A DNA stretch of 64,000 nt from Halichondria panicea (lineage: Eukaryota; Porifera; Demospongiae; Suberitida; Halichondriidae): the NCBI RefSeq assembly GCF_963675165.1, contig NC_087388.1, positions 2,644,800 through 2,708,799 of the forward strand, in the 5' to 3' direction. Position 1 is the stretch's first letter; every line of letters begins with the position of its first letter. A program made the position numbers and the translations under genes. Positions 22,382-33,111 of this stretch are shown here, piece by piece. The notes beneath the pieces were generated by a model. It made no database searches, was not told the origin of the DNA, and saw only the letters and a program-made list of their open reading frames with translations.

Positions 22382-23068
22382 CCCCCCCTGGCCATCCGCA
22401 AAACGGTGGTAGTGGCCCCAGGACTACCGTCGCTGGACAAATTATTGGTTGAGACGATCCTGTCCGACCAGTTCGTCGACTTAGCGGAAATGCCTCCAGC
22501 CAAGGGCAGTGCTCCAGCCGCCAACAAGATCCTAGACGGCCACAACCTGTATATAGTCAGACCAACTAAACGACTCATACCGGATTTTCCAACATGGCTG
22601 CAATGTTTCTCAGTGTACTCGGCAGTACTTATCTTAAAATACCCGGAGAGGGCCACTTCCCTTCTCCTGTATCAGAAAAACATCGCCTACCTCAGCCAGC
22701 GGTTCCGCTGGCCATCCTGGGTAGTTTACGACAACAGCTTCCGGTCGGAGGCAGCCGACAATGCAAAAACTGATTGGTCACTGATCGACTACGGGGTTCA
22801 TTCTAGGTCGTTCCACAACCAAACCCTCATACGGGACAGCTGGTGCGCAAATTGTCACTCAGTGGACCACCTGCAAGCAGACTGTCCGTACGCAAAAACC
22901 GGGGCCCCACCGAAGAAACGACCAGCTGCTGCTCCTTACCCAATGCACTCAAAACGCCCCAATGCACCCATCTGTATGAACTTCAACAGAACGAACTGTA
23001 GGTATGGACCAAGATGCAATTACAGACATGTGTGTCTTCGCTGCCAAGGCCCTCGTGCAGGGGGATAA
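22382..23068 (+). pseudogene. DIRS-order gag-like protein
   Basis: The frame reads PSLDKLLVETILSDQFVDLA, SFRSEAADNAKTDWSLI and DSWCANCHSVDHLQADCP (a zinc-knuckle-like C-x2-C-x4-H-x4-C). It ends with CMNFNRTNCRYGPRCNYRHV, a C-x8-C-x5-C-x3-H zinc finger. DIRS-order gag proteins commonly carry this basic zinc-finger tail for RNA binding. There is no in-frame ATG before the Gag body; the upstream frame seems to shift in the C run near 22382. The stop is TAA just before 23069. Confidence 0.65.
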
Positions 23069-23169
23069 CGTGAAAGGGCCACCCCCAACTATCGTGACTC
23101 AAATAGCCATTTGTCGTATTTAAACCCAATTGATCGTGTTCCCACCACTCATTTATCTCGTATTTCGTA

Positions 23170-23735
23170 TTATTTCAAATGAAAAAAAAATTTTTTTTTT
23201 CTTTTTGCATGGTTAAATGAAAGCACCGAAGTTGCTGATGCCTCAGTGGAGATGCCAAAGCTACATAACATAACACTACTAATAGCTTTATACACATGAT
23301 CGCATGCTGAGAGTGGGTAATGATCGACCATAATTGTTGTTAAAAACGATAGATGCCAGGAGTTCAAGTCTAAAATTAATGGCTGCATAATAGCAGAGCC
23401 TTGCAGCTCTCTTCTCACTCTTGCAGCTACCAATAGCTAGTATTTTGCAAATCCACGAATTAAAATCAGAGTAAACATGACTGGAGGCCTATAGAAACTC
23501 TTACGTGCACTTGATTCATCCTTGAGCAGCTGTAGCAGTCTACACAGACACACAGACACACAGACACTGTCACACAAACACACTACCGTATACCTCGCTT
23601 GCGCATGCGCACCGAGGCATAATAACACACATATACAGGTACCCATGACAAATAAATAATTATTATCATCATAATTATAATAACATATAAAAAATTAAAA
23701 AAATGTTGGTAATAATAATAAATATTATGCCATAC
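23170..23735. mobile_element. inserted dispersed repeat (CTGATGCCTC...ACCGAGGCATAAT family)
   Basis: It splits gag from pol. The landmarks are GAAAGCACCGAAGTTGCTGATGCCTC at the left, AGTTCAAGTCTAAAATTAATGGCTGC in the middle, TTTTGCAAATCCACGAATTA, and CACTACCGTATACCTCGCTTGCGCATGCG then ACCGAGGCATAAT at the right. The same landmarks recur at 27185-27606, 33115-33560 and 43140-43640, and in part near 35895 and 41040. Confidence 0.7.
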
Positions 23736-23749
23736 CCACCCCTCCCCCA

Positions 23750-24626
23750 TCACAGATATGTACCCCTACACTGAGCAACTACTAGCCCTATCTCGCCAGC
23801 AGGCCACCCACCCATGCAAGCTACCACCCCACCTCTGTGACATCGTGACCCCACTATCTCTTACAGCATGGGCACAGAGCCTACACTCTCACCCAGATAA
23901 AGGGTTTACAAACTTTGTCATTGCTGGCCAACGGCTTCAGAATAGGTTTCAATCCTTCTTTGGTTAGCCTAGGGAGCTCACTCCAACATGCGATCAGCTC
24001 TTGACCATCCTCAAATAGTCTCGGAATATCTGTCAGGGGAAAAGGCAACCGGTCGAATCGGCAAACTGCCCACACCCATCTCACCGTTACAGATTCCCAA
24101 AAAATCAAAACCGGGAAAATGGAAGCTAATCATAGACCTCTCCTCACCAGAGGGTCACAGCGTCAACGATGGAATCGAAAAATCACTTTGCTCGATCTCA
24201 TATGTAAAAATCGACCAAGTAGTAAAAGCGGTCCTAGCACTCCCTCCCGGGGCCCTCATGGCAAAAATTGATGTCAAACATGCCTATAGAAAGGTACCAG
24301 TCCACCCAGACGACCGACACTTACTGGCAATGCAATGGGACGGGGAAATCCTGGTGGACAAAGTCTTGCCGTTTGGCCTAAGATCAGCCCCTTTCATTTT
24401 TACAGTCATAGCGGACGCGCTACAATGGATCATTGAACAACATGGCGCGCAACCTATTTTTCATTACCTCGACGATTATATCACAGTAGGCCCCCCGGAC
24501 TCCCCCCAATGCAGTAACAATTTAACAATCATCAAAACAACATGCAAAAACCTAGGCGTGCCACTGGAAGAATCCAAAAGCGAAGGCTCAACACCATGCA
24601 TTACATTCCTAGGCCTGGCTAATTAG
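23750..24626 (+). pseudogene. DIRS-order reverse transcriptase, RNase H missing
   Basis: After a CCCATCACAG acceptor the frame reads SLHSHPDKGFTNFVIAG. Two frame changes between 23920 and 23990 pass through GFRIGFN. The 212-residue main frame (23988-24626) then gives the DIRS-type RT blocks: IIDLSSPEGHSVNDGI, AKIDVKHAYRKVPVHPDD (motif A), LPFGLRSAPFIF (motif B) and HYLDDY (motif C, YxDD), ending in TFLGL. The RNase H domain, normally fused behind it, is absent: the RT stop TAG overlaps the start of the recombinase frame (TAGTG). An internal deletion therefore joined RT end to recombinase. Confidence 0.8.
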
Positions 24627-25573
24627 TGGAACACTATTTTCACCAATCAATAGCACCTGCTACCCATCGCTCGTACAATTCAGCCCAAACCCGCTACATT
24701 AAACTCTATACACAAATTAGCATTCAACCATTACCTTTAGAAGAAACCCACCTATGCCGTTTTGCCTCCTTCCTAGCAAAAGACAACATTACGTACACAA
24801 CAATCAAATGTTACTTCTCGGCACTCCGCCGACTACAACTATCCCACAACTACCCAGAACCAATGATTTCCTCCTTTCCCAAACTGGAATGTGTCGTTAA
24901 AGGCATCAAGAGAGAACAGGCCCATAAGAAAGGAGAGACACCAAAGCGTCTCCCCATCACAATCGAGATTCTCCAAAAGCTTCGGGTCTTCTTCGAAGCT
25001 AGGAGTCATGAAACAGACGCCTTCATGCTATGGGCGGCAGTCACTACATGCTTTTTCGGCTTCATGCGCTCAGGCGAAATAACGCTGCCTTCGGAATCAG
25101 CATTCGACCCCTCGTCGCATCTTGGTTTTGCCGATGTCACGGTGGATGACATCTCAGCACCTCAGTTAGTCAAGCTTCGTCTCAAGGCCTCCAAAACGGA
25201 CCCGTTTCGAAAGGGCGTGGAAATCGTCATTGGGCGTACGCACAACTCTCTCTGCCCAGTAGCGGCACTACTATCATACTTAGCCATTAGAGGCAACAGA
25301 CCGGGCTTCTTATTCCTGTTCGCAGATGGCCGCCCCTTGACAAAGTCCCGTTTCATTCTGAAGATCCGCGAGGCATTGTCTCTAGTAGGAATAGACTCAT
25401 CACAATACGCAGGACACTCCTTCCGTATCGGAGCAGCCACCACCGCAGCTGCACAAGGAATTCAGGACTCAGTAATTCAAATGTTAGGCAGGTGGAAGAG
25501 CTCAGCTTACCAACTGTATATCCGAACACCAAAGGACAAACTAGCCCGTTACTCATCCATTATTGCTGCTTGA
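24626..25573 (+). CDS. DIRS-order tyrosine recombinase, apparently intact catalytic domain
   Basis: This 315-residue frame is a full-length-looking tyrosine recombinase. An N-terminal core-binding part (residues ~8-95: THRSYNSAQTRY, FASFLAKDNITYTTIKCY) is followed by the catalytic part. The Arg in GFMRSGE is at ~148 and the Lys in KASKTDPF at ~190. H-x-x-R in AGHSFRIGAATTAA is at ~264-267, GRW at ~288-290 and the nucleophile Tyr in YQLYIR at ~298. It would insert the circular retroelement cDNA. The first codon is GTG overlapping the RT stop, so expression as a separate protein would need an ATG lost in the upstream deletion. Stop at 25571-25573, about 155 bp before B1. It is the only unbroken gene in the element. 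Confidence 0.85.
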   Translation: MEHYFHQSIAPATHRSYNSAQTRYIKLYTQISIQPLPLEETHLCRFASFLAKDNITYTTIKCYFSALRRLQLSHNYPEPMISSFPKLECVVKGIKREQAHKKGETPKRLPITIEILQKLRVFFEARSHETDAFMLWAAVTTCFFGFMRSGEITLPSESAFDPSSHLGFADVTVDDISAPQLVKLRLKASKTDPFRKGVEIVIGRTHNSLCPVAALLSYLAIRGNRPGFLFLFADGRPLTKSRFILKIREALSLVGIDSSQYAGHSFRIGAATTAAAQGIQDSVIQMLGRWKSSAYQLYIRTPKDKLARYSSIIAA

Positions 25574-25728
25574 TTTGTCAATCCTGGTTTGCATACTGAA
25601 TTATATATGTTTGCATGGTTTAGCAGAGGCGGTGATCAGAACGGGGTACAGGTACACCTTTATTAAGGGACTCCTACCTACACTTCCTTGGGCTGAGGGA
25701 CATAAATAAACTACTATTAAACTTCCTT

Positions 25729-25974
25729 GGAGGGGACTCGCAATATGCTCCTCCTATTTATGCTCCCTAGCCCAAGGGTAAATGTTATTCATAGCCCGTA
25801 ATAATAATTAGTGTTGTCGCCAGGGACAACCACTAATCATATTCATAGGGGGCGGGGGACTTGCAACCTCCTACGTCGCTCCACCCCACCAAACTCCCCG
25901 ACTCGACTGGGTAGTTAGGTGATTCCACCATAGATATTATCTATGACTTTAACAGCAGCGCAACAGACATTAAA
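25729..25974 (+). repeat. split direct repeat B1
   Basis: GGAGGGGACTCGCAATATGC to GCAACAGACATTAAA; it matches B2 with a 6-base indel (ATTGTT) and a few substitutions, and directly adjoins A2. Confidence 0.87.
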
Positions 25975-25976
25975 TG

Positions 25977-26149
25977 GAGTTTAAGTTTGTTAAACGGAGT
26001 TATTGGGGTGGAGCGTAGGCACACATCACATGCATGGCAAGCGCATGCGTGTTACTTGGCCTCGTGCTCTAGCTCTGCCATATACTTAATAAGAGTACAG
26101 GCTTACTGGCAAAATATCAGATATCTGAACCACTGACTTCTTTCCCACC
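25977..26149 (+). repeat. split direct repeat A2
   Basis: Partner of A1; it begins GAGTTTAAGTTTGTTAAACG three bases after B1 ends. Confidence 0.87.
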
Positions 26150-26249
26150 CACCCACCCTGTCCCTTGCCAGGTAATCGTTATTCTTATAAGTAAGTATAA
26201 TAAAATGTAGGTTACTTGTCCGGTGCATGCACCGTGATGGAGCGACGTG

Positions 26250-26501
26250 GGAGGGGACTCGCAATATGCTCCTCCTATTTATTCTCCCTAGCCTAAGGGT
26301 TAATGTTATTGTTATTCATAGCCCGTAATAATAATTAGTGTTGTCGCCAGGGACAACCACTAATCATATTCATAGGGGGCGGGGGACTTGCAACCTCCTA
26401 CGTCGCTCCACCCCACCAAACTCCTCGACTCGACTGGGTAGTTAGGTGATTCCACCATAGATATTATCTATGACTTTAACAGCAGCGCAATAGACATTAA
26501 A
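26250..26501 (+). repeat. split direct repeat B2 and element 3' end
   Basis: Partner of B1; it ends at AGACATTAAA, after which unrelated sequence (CTCTACTGCGC) begins. About 100 bases of unique sequence separate A2 from B2. Confidence 0.87.
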
Positions 26502-27184
26502 CTCTACTGCGCATGACCAGAACAATTAATTGAAGCTGCAGCATGGCTTTGTTGAGTTGGGGAGTACGGCAGCTAGCTAGCTAGCTATACTCTGCCTTAA
26601 AACAGGGAGTTGGACCACCCGCTGCTAAGGGAAAGACAAGCTAGAGAGTGAGCAACTGGGTGCAGTTAATACTTCCAAGTACTGATTATTACCCTGTGAT
26701 GAAGAAATCTTAGTATAGCACGTACTGTACTGATGCAAGTACAACAATGTACATACATAATTATTTCAGCTGTATACTTACATGACTTACAACACATGCC
26801 TGTTCAAATTTGTGTCCCCCTTCCTGTACACACCCCCTGCATGGGCGAATTTTCCCCCATCATTTTTAACCACCTCTCAAAATTCCTGGGCAGAACCCTG
26901 TAACATGCATGTTATATGCACATTTTGCATAGGGATAACTATTACAAATGTCCCCACCTTGAGTAGGTCTCTGTATGTCCCTCTTCCTGTACATTGTAAA
27001 AGAGCATATAAGTTGTGTCGTTCATGAACTCAAACCAGCACCGTGCTTGGGCCAGAGGGAACCTGAGGGAGGAGGGGGACAAGCCGTTAAGTATGTACGT
27101 AATTATGTAATTAATAAAAAAACACGAATGTTAATACCCCGAAATCTATACCCGCTACAAGGTAGTTACTGAACAAATCTACAG
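26502..27184. other. no gene recognised
   Basis: AT-rich DNA with GCTAGC runs near 26570 and a scrap of the ACATGCATGT motif array near 26900. It ends in half of a TACCCGCTA... hairpin element (near 27110-27165). Confidence 0.4.
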
Positions 27185-27720
27185 TACATAATGAAAGCAC
27201 CGCATGCAGGTGCTGATGCCTCGGTGGAGATGCCAAAGCCATGATTGTTGTTAAAAACAATTGATGCCAAAGTTCAAGTCTAAAATTAATGGCTGCCATC
27301 AGCAGAGCTAACTACTAAGTACAGTAGCAACACTCGGTAAACAAGTTTGGCAACGTGCTCTTCCGAAAAGGCTGCAATGGCATTCCAAGTATGCAAAACT
27401 ATAGGCATAACTCGAGAACGACGCATTATTTTGCAAATCCACGAATTATAATCCAAGAAAACATGACTAAAAGCCTATAGAAACTCTTACTTGCACTTCA
27501 TTGATCCTCGAGCAGCTGCAGGCAGGCAGGCAGGCAGGCATGCGCACGCACGCACGCACACACTACCGTATACCTCGCTTGCGCATGCACACCGAGGCAT
27601 AATAATAATAATGAAAGCACCGCATGCAGGTGCTGATGCCTCGGTGGAGATGCCAAAGCTACATAACATAAAGATACTAATATAGCTTAATTTTATACAC
27701 ACCATGTAATTTGCAAGCTG
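27185..27720. mobile_element. dispersed repeat copy, CTGATGCCTC...ACCGAGGCATAAT family, plus solo end
   Basis: A full module runs from GAAAGCACCGCATGCAGGTGCTGATGCCTC (27190) to CACACCGAGGCATAAT (27600), with GGCA and GCAC microsatellites inside. It is followed at once by a second copy of the left end (27611-27680). The doubled left end suggests tandem or nested insertion. Confidence 0.68.
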
Positions 27721-27734
27721 CATACAAACATGTT

Positions 27735-28065
27735 TAAACGAAGAAGGCGTTTAATCCAGGAGGGCGTTTATTTTTATGTCTACTCCAAAACTCTTGCACA
27801 GCAGCAGTTATTGTGCTCTTCTTCGCTATCTCTCTCTGCCATCGATGCATCATAAAAAGTATTATTATTCTATGCTGCCAACTGCCATGCTTGCAACGGG
27901 GTTCCATGTGCTATTTTAGCTCCACCCACAGTGCCACGCCCCATATATGGGTGATTATTTAAGATGGCCGTTTATTGACAAAGACAGAGCTTTTACCTTG
28001 GGCATTTAAACGAGATGGGCGTTTATTCAAGGAGGGCGTTTAATCAAATAAATACGGTACCCACT
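27735..28065. repeat. GGGCGTTTA-type repeat pair
   Basis: AGGCGTTTAATCCAGGAGGGCGTTTA (27748) and GGGCGTTTATTCAAGGAGGGCGTTTAAT (28019) lie in the same orientation about 270 bp apart. Related motifs occur at 1368-1400 and 40563-40650 (GCGCCCATCTCGTTTAAACG). Confidence 0.5.
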
Positions 28066-28204
28066 TAAAATTGTTTTAGGGTGGAGCATGATCAAAGCAT
28101 ACAGAGACCAACCCTCTTAATTGCAGCAATTATAATTATTTGTTCCAGCTAGGCTTATAACGTGCAATGCAAGTCAAACATAAAACTGCATTGGGTCTGC
28201 CAAC

Positions 28205-28413
28205 TACCGTATAGAGGGTATATTTCGAGGGTATAATGTTCGTGGTTTTCGCGGATTAGGCATGAACCGCGAACATTTATAACCGCAAATTTAATATTTC
28301 ATGCATGCATGCTGCAAAAAAGGTGCTATTCCACGAAAATTAAATCCGCGAAAACCTTTCTAAAGGCACATCCGCGAAAATTTATACCCTCGAAATATAC
28401 CCGCTATACGGTA
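28205..28413. mobile_element. 209 bp palindromic MITE, TACCGTATAG...CTATACGGTA
   Basis: The terminal repeats TACCGTATAGAGGGTATATTTCGAGGG and CCCTCGAAATATACCCGCTATACGGTA enclose further inverted TTCGCGGAT/ATCCGCGAA blocks. Other copies: 45938-46151, 46726-46999, and one running off the window at 63890. Confidence 0.8.
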
Positions 28414-28420
28414 TATAACT

Positions 28421-28672
28421 GAATGTTATTACAGGGTAGCCCTTACACGAACAGGACAGGTTGTATGTATGTAATAATGTAATCAGCAAAAAACGCGAAT
28501 GTTACTCAGGAAACTATGACACTATGTACTTAAAAATAATAAATGCTGTAATCAGTTAATGGTGAATGTTATTACAGGGTAGCCCTTACAAAAATAAGAC
28601 GAACAGGACAGGTTGTATGTATGTAATAATGTAATCAGCAAAAAACGCGAATGTTACTCAGGACACTATGAT
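28421..28672. repeat. tandem duplication, ~140 bp spacing
   Basis: GAATGTTATTACAGGGTAGC to GCGAATGTTACTCAGGA occurs at 28421-28523 and again at 28564-28668 with nearly complete identity apart from one short insertion. Confidence 0.8.
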
Positions 28673-28696
28673 GGTCACTATGACCATCATAGAGCA

Positions 28697-28894
28697 TTAC
28701 TTATACTTACATATCATAATTATCATCACTCGGCTGTCGCGATGTTGATGGATCCATAGTCCTCCGCCACTTGTTAGCTCCGTCCACCACTCCATCAGTA
28801 TCTGCTCCTCACTGTCAGTCACTATGTCTGCATTGTCTACATCTCTCGAATCATAATTTGCTTCTCCCAAAACAGAACTCGGTAAATTTACCAT
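28697..28894 (-). CDS. possible unrecognised coding exon
   Basis: ATG 28894 opens 65 codons with an acidic, normal-looking composition (DSRDVDNADIVTDSEEQILM, EWWTELTSGG). A consensus donor (ATAT/GTAAGTAT) lies near 28705. No family is recognised and no following exon was found. It may be the 5' exon of a gene whose rest is lost in repeats, or chance. Confidence 0.2.
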   Translation of the reverse strand: MVNLPSSVLGEANYDSRDVDNADIVTDSEEQILMEWWTELTSGGGLWIHQHRDSRVMIIMICKYK

Positions 28895-29508
28895 AGATTT
28901 GGAAAACTTGTTCTTCTATAGTCTCGCGAGCATGCCGACTTGCCCTGCTTGCGAGACTAGTTGGGAGACAGTTTTAGATGAATACTTTTTCCTACTGCTC
29001 AAGCTGACACCACTATTAAAGAGCTGCTCTCATTAAACAGGCGGTCTAGAGGGCGAGGCAAAGGGGGTAGCATGAGCTAGCTAAAGGCCAAAGGGTCATC
29101 AACATAGTGTAGATCTATCACTTTTGAAGAGAACAGTGCCTCGCCTTCTCATAAACTTAAACGTAAACAACCTGGAAATGTGAAAATGGAAAATAATTAT
29201 AATAGCAGTATAAATTATACTATACATAATAATAAATCATGTAAATCATCTGTGAATCTATCATGCATGCCAGCACAATAATTTATAATTATGTAGACTC
29301 TCACCCGTAGGTTGTTCACGATCGATGCACCTTCTTCTTTGTAGCCTCCAGTTGCATGGAGACGATCTCCATGTGGTAAATATTATTTGGAAAGAATCGT
29401 CAACTTTCTATAGCTCAAGGAGTGTTTATAATACGTACATGATGTAGTATCTCAGATCTCTACGCACTCACATCCATACGTACCTATATCGAGCTAGCTA
29501 CTGAAGCC

Positions 29509-29898
29509 ATGGTTCAACTCTTCATCGAGTTTTCTCCTGATGGTGTGAACGAGTGGGGCATGATTGAGCTCCAGGGAGAGCTGGAAACTAGGGACCAGAT
29601 GTCATTTGACAACATGCACATTGGAGACCTGTACTTCGACAATAAGGGGACACCGCAGATGATAGTTGGACACCACCTTTTAACTGGGAAGGTCGAGAAA
29701 CTGGACAAACCATTTGCAGTATTGAAAAAGCATTCCGCAGAATTGGAATCAGACTCGATGGACTGGGAACAAACTGATTCTAAACGGTTAGAGTTACGAA
29801 GTACTGAGTACATAGTTGTAGCTATGGTTACCCGAAAGATCATATTTAAGAATAGACCTAAACCTATTATCACAAAAACACTGCCCAAGAAACAATGA
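29509..29898 (+). CDS. CHTF8: Chromosome transmission fidelity protein 8 homolog
   Basis: A single-exon gene of 129 codons, close to the ~121 residues of vertebrate CTF8. It begins MVQLFIEFS and reads EWGMIELQGELETR, LYFDNKGTPQMIVGHHLLTG and KLDKPFAVLKKH, and ends with IIFKNRPKPIITKTLPKK. These are the family's conserved blocks, including the GHH-L-GK core and the C-terminal RPKPI tail. Known role: CTF8 joins CTF18 and DCC1 in the alternative clamp loader (CTF18-RFC) that handles PCNA during sister-chromatid cohesion and replication. The start follows the first ATG after a non-coding leader. It converges with the Roc/COR gene, whose stop lies about 350 bp downstream on the other strand. The antisense frame of similar length is a shadow. 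Confidence 0.93.
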   Translation: MVQLFIEFSPDGVNEWGMIELQGELETRDQMSFDNMHIGDLYFDNKGTPQMIVGHHLLTGKVEKLDKPFAVLKKHSAELESDSMDWEQTDSKRLELRSTEYIVVAMVTRKIIFKNRPKPIITKTLPKKQ

Positions 29899-30244
29899 AG
29901 TTTTTTTGTCCTTAAATTGTTTAATTTTTATGTGAAACGACTCGACTGGTGAGTTTACGGAGATAACAGACTTAATTTTTTTTTATAAACACTACACAAA
30001 ATTCTTAAGTACATTTCAATAATTACATGTATACTGTTGAACATGAAATTGTCTATAAAAAATGTTGTTCTACAATGACTGACATACAAAATTACAATGC
30101 ATGTGTAGACTGTAGTGTATAAAATAGTTCAAGAGCAAAAAAGCAATGCATTTACTGTTCTAGATCTAGCCTCGTCCCCAGGCCGATTTTTCCATTAGAG
30201 GACGAGGCTATAATTTATAGTACTGTACAAAAAAATGATTATGT

Positions 30245-32465
30245 TCAGTCCAACTTATGACAGTCTAATGGGTTGCGTCCAACAAATATACTATACTCAG
30301 CAAGTGTGGCGCGCAATTCACTGTAAGTAGGATGTCGACTCTGCCAATACTTAAGTACACGATAAAATTTGTCCACATTAGAGGGTCGAGCACCTTCGAG
30401 AGCTATTGCCAGTGCATAATCTGATATGTCTAAAACCTTGACAAAAACATTCATTTTGCGGTGGGACTTTTCAGCGAGTTTTAAAAGGAATTCGTTGGTT
30501 ATAGCCACAGCGGCATCTTGGTTAAATAACTCACAGAGAACACTCTCTCCTAGGTCAAAGAAAGGCTCGAAGTGAAGAAGGGCTTGAATTTCAACAAGCA
30601 TATCAGCTACATCAAATGCAAAAGGTTTACACGTAGAGATTGAACGTGCAATTTCTAACAAATTGACAAAAATATCATCATTACCCAAGGGGAAAGTAAT
30701 GCAATCAGGTTTCACGAAAAACTCATTGACTTCCACCTCCTTGCAATATTCAGATTTTGTGGTCAGAATTCTCGAAATTAACTGAGATCGCAATTTAACT
30801 GCATCTAGCTCACAATCTTTTCTTGCTCGAATATACAAAGCTATGCTTTTGCTGTCAACTTCAACAATGATGTCAATACCACACAAAGATCGCCAAAAGA
30901 TACCGTTTTTCCATACTTTACATCTTCTCTGAATTGATAATTTTGCAAACGAGGAAGAACTTGGGGCCATCGCAAATGAGAATGCAAGACAATGGATTGT
31001 CACGTGCATAAAATTCGATATGAAAAATTGCTCATCATTTCGACATTTCATAATCCACACAGATTGATGTGAAAATTGGCTTTGAGGATCCCAAATTCCT
31101 TGAGGTATTGTGACAGTGACTAAGCTTGGAAAGAAAAGGTATTTGGTACTAGCAGAGGATACAACCGAGAGCTGATCAAGGATCTCAGGGTCAGTAACTT
31201 CATGGCAAAACTGAAAATGAGACATGATAGAGATAATCAACTTGGTGTCAACATCAGGAAACTCCTCAGCAAGTTTGAAAGCAGGAACAATGCCAGTGTC
31301 AGAAGCCAAAGGTTTATGGTCCTCAAATGAATCAGGAGCAAAAATTGATCCACAAATTCGTTTTAATAAAACATCTTTTTTGAGCACTATCCAACTATCG
31401 ATTGAACTGCACTGGTTTCGAAGAAAAAGAATGTTTCCTCGCATGTTGAGCTTGATACACATTTTCACAATGGTGTTATGCTCTAATTCACAGATAAATT
31501 TGCAGAAATATGAAGTGATAGATGATTGTTCAGCATGGGTGAATAATTCAGCAATGGTGAAGGCATCTCTATGACCAAATTCACTTATAATTCCAACAAG
31601 AAAGCAATGCTGCTGAATATTAATTTCTTGCTGTTGTTTTATGCTCTGGCAACAGTCTGCTATATGAGAGCGCAGCTGGGTCATATCTGCTGACAGAGGG
31701 TATCGACAATCGAGAGCAATAAAAGAATGCAGCTGAAATGTTGAGAATAATCTTCTGGATGTGAGACTCTCAATTATAACTTTACAGGACTCAATATCTT
31801 TCACAGACACTTTATCAGCGTAACTACCGATGATAAATAGAAACGGTTTGTCATTTGATTGACAGTCAAAAAGATTAGAAGCAAAATTGCACCAATGTAA
31901 GATAGCTTTACGAAGAGAATCCTGCTTAGTGCTTATATCAGCGACTAGAAGTATGATGGAGGAAGGAGACCCTGCTAAAATGCTTCTCAAGGCGAAATCG
32001 TGACTGGCATAGAACTCACTATGACCTGCGAGATCATAGATTGTCATCAAACCAAACCTCTTGCTCTCAATGTCGCTTGGAACAATGCCACTTGTATTTT
32101 TACTAACATCACAAACTTTCTTGAATTGATGAGCGAGGCTTTTCACATCATCTTCAACGTCAGTTTTGATCGATTTAGCAAGTGTACTCTTCCCTGTTCC
32201 TGGAAAGCCCATTAGAAACAATTTGGTGTATGCTTCAGGAGGTTGTTGATTCACTGACGTTTCCCAGGATTCATCTGGTAGTGTGGCATTGTGATTAAGT
32301 AGCAACTGTATAGCCAGGTTTTTGTTTGCACCAATGTCAGTGCACGTTGATAGGAATTGAAGAGCAGTCATTCCAAGGTTATCTCTTTGTGTTGGGTCAC
32401 ATTCAGGTAACTTTAAAAGGTATTTCATTACTTCAAGTTTTCGATCTGTATCCATATCCATTGAC
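30245..32465 (-). CDS. terminal exon: ankyrin end, Roc GTPase, COR and death-like domain
   Basis: This long exon begins after a TTTTTGCAG acceptor at 32466. Residue numbers count from the first ATG of its open frame. There is one more ankyrin repeat (~23-55, KLEVMKYLLKLPECDPTQ), a Roc GTPase with Walker A GFPGTGKST (~100-108) and switch II DLAGHSEF (~158-165), and GSYADK at the G4 place, which departs from NKxD and may lower guanine specificity. A COR-like region follows (~300-600). The last ~90 residues (LLKLAEKSHRK, DKFYRVLKYWQ, YSELRATLAEYS) have the helix pattern of a death domain. This order resembles DAPK1 without its kinase. Roc-COR modules dimerise and hydrolyse GTP, and the death domain would recruit partners. 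It is unbroken over 740 codons, so the gene is probably functional. A signalling role in cell death or immunity is inferred. Confidence 0.85.
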
Positions 32466-32879
32466 CTGCAAAAATGGCGTAATGAGTACCGCATGCAGAC
32501 ACACAATAATTATTGTGTCAATTCATGACGTAGATCAAAGATATTGCAAGTACTATGTACATAATTATAGCTGTGACCACAAGGGCTTTAACCAATGCGC
32601 AAAAGACACGCGCCGTGCTTCAATAGCAGCTTATCGGACAAGATGGCGCAGTGGGTATTTTTGCCAGTCATAGAAGGTCTGGTAAAAAACACAGCTTTGG
32701 CTGTGGTTTTGTGGAGAGGGCAAACATTTTTGACACGTTTTTGAGTAGCCTATCTGATTCGTAAGGTCAAGAATGCGGTAACTTTTTAGCTACCTACGCA
32801 AGTGGGTATCTTCTACGCCCACGCATGCACATGCTTTAACTAGTAGTAACTTAATTACACACACAATAAAAGCACTACC

Positions 32880-33111
32880 ACAGGCAGGGTTTCATCTAGT
32901 GGGGGGGGGGGCTGGGGTGAACCTCCCCCCCCCCAAAATGTTTGTAGAATAATGACATCATCACATTGGTACTGTCTATGACGTGCAATATATATCTAGA
33001 TCTACTGTGATGCACTAGCATGTAATAGGGGTGTGGTCAGCAAATATGGGAGTGGCCAAACATTTTGCGGCGTGCGTAAACCTTCCCCCCCAAACTTTTA
33101 ATCCTAGATGA
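32880..33111. mobile_element. hAT-like MITE, CAGGGTTTCATCTAG ends
   Basis: CAGGGTTTCATCTAG at 32887 and CTAGATGAAACCCTG at 33111 are inverted. The inside has a poly-G/poly-C foldback and TGATGCACTAGCATGTAATAGG. The second copy (62541-63473) carries an insertion, so this one is an empty site for it. Confidence 0.72.

Larger units (their letters stand above)
19787..26501 (+). mobile_element. DIRS-order retroelement with A1-ORFs-B1-A2-B2 split direct repeats (PAT/Ngaro type)
   Basis: Two pairs of direct repeats interleave. A1 at 19787-19959 matches A2 at 25977-26149, and B1 at 25729-25974 matches B2 at 26250-26501. B1 and A2 adjoin, and the coding part lies between A1 and B1. This is the terminal structure known for PAT and Ngaro elements of the DIRS order, which integrate by a tyrosine recombinase, not a DDE integrase. 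The order inside is gag, reverse transcriptase, tyrosine recombinase. The element is 6.7 kb, but part is later insertions (minisatellite, perfect inverted repeat, dispersed repeat). The gag/RT frames are shifted and the RNase H part is gone, so it is not autonomous. Confidence 0.85.

Noticed and set aside
29514-29888. 124-residue minus frame
   Set aside because: Complement of CHTF8 with no family match of its own.
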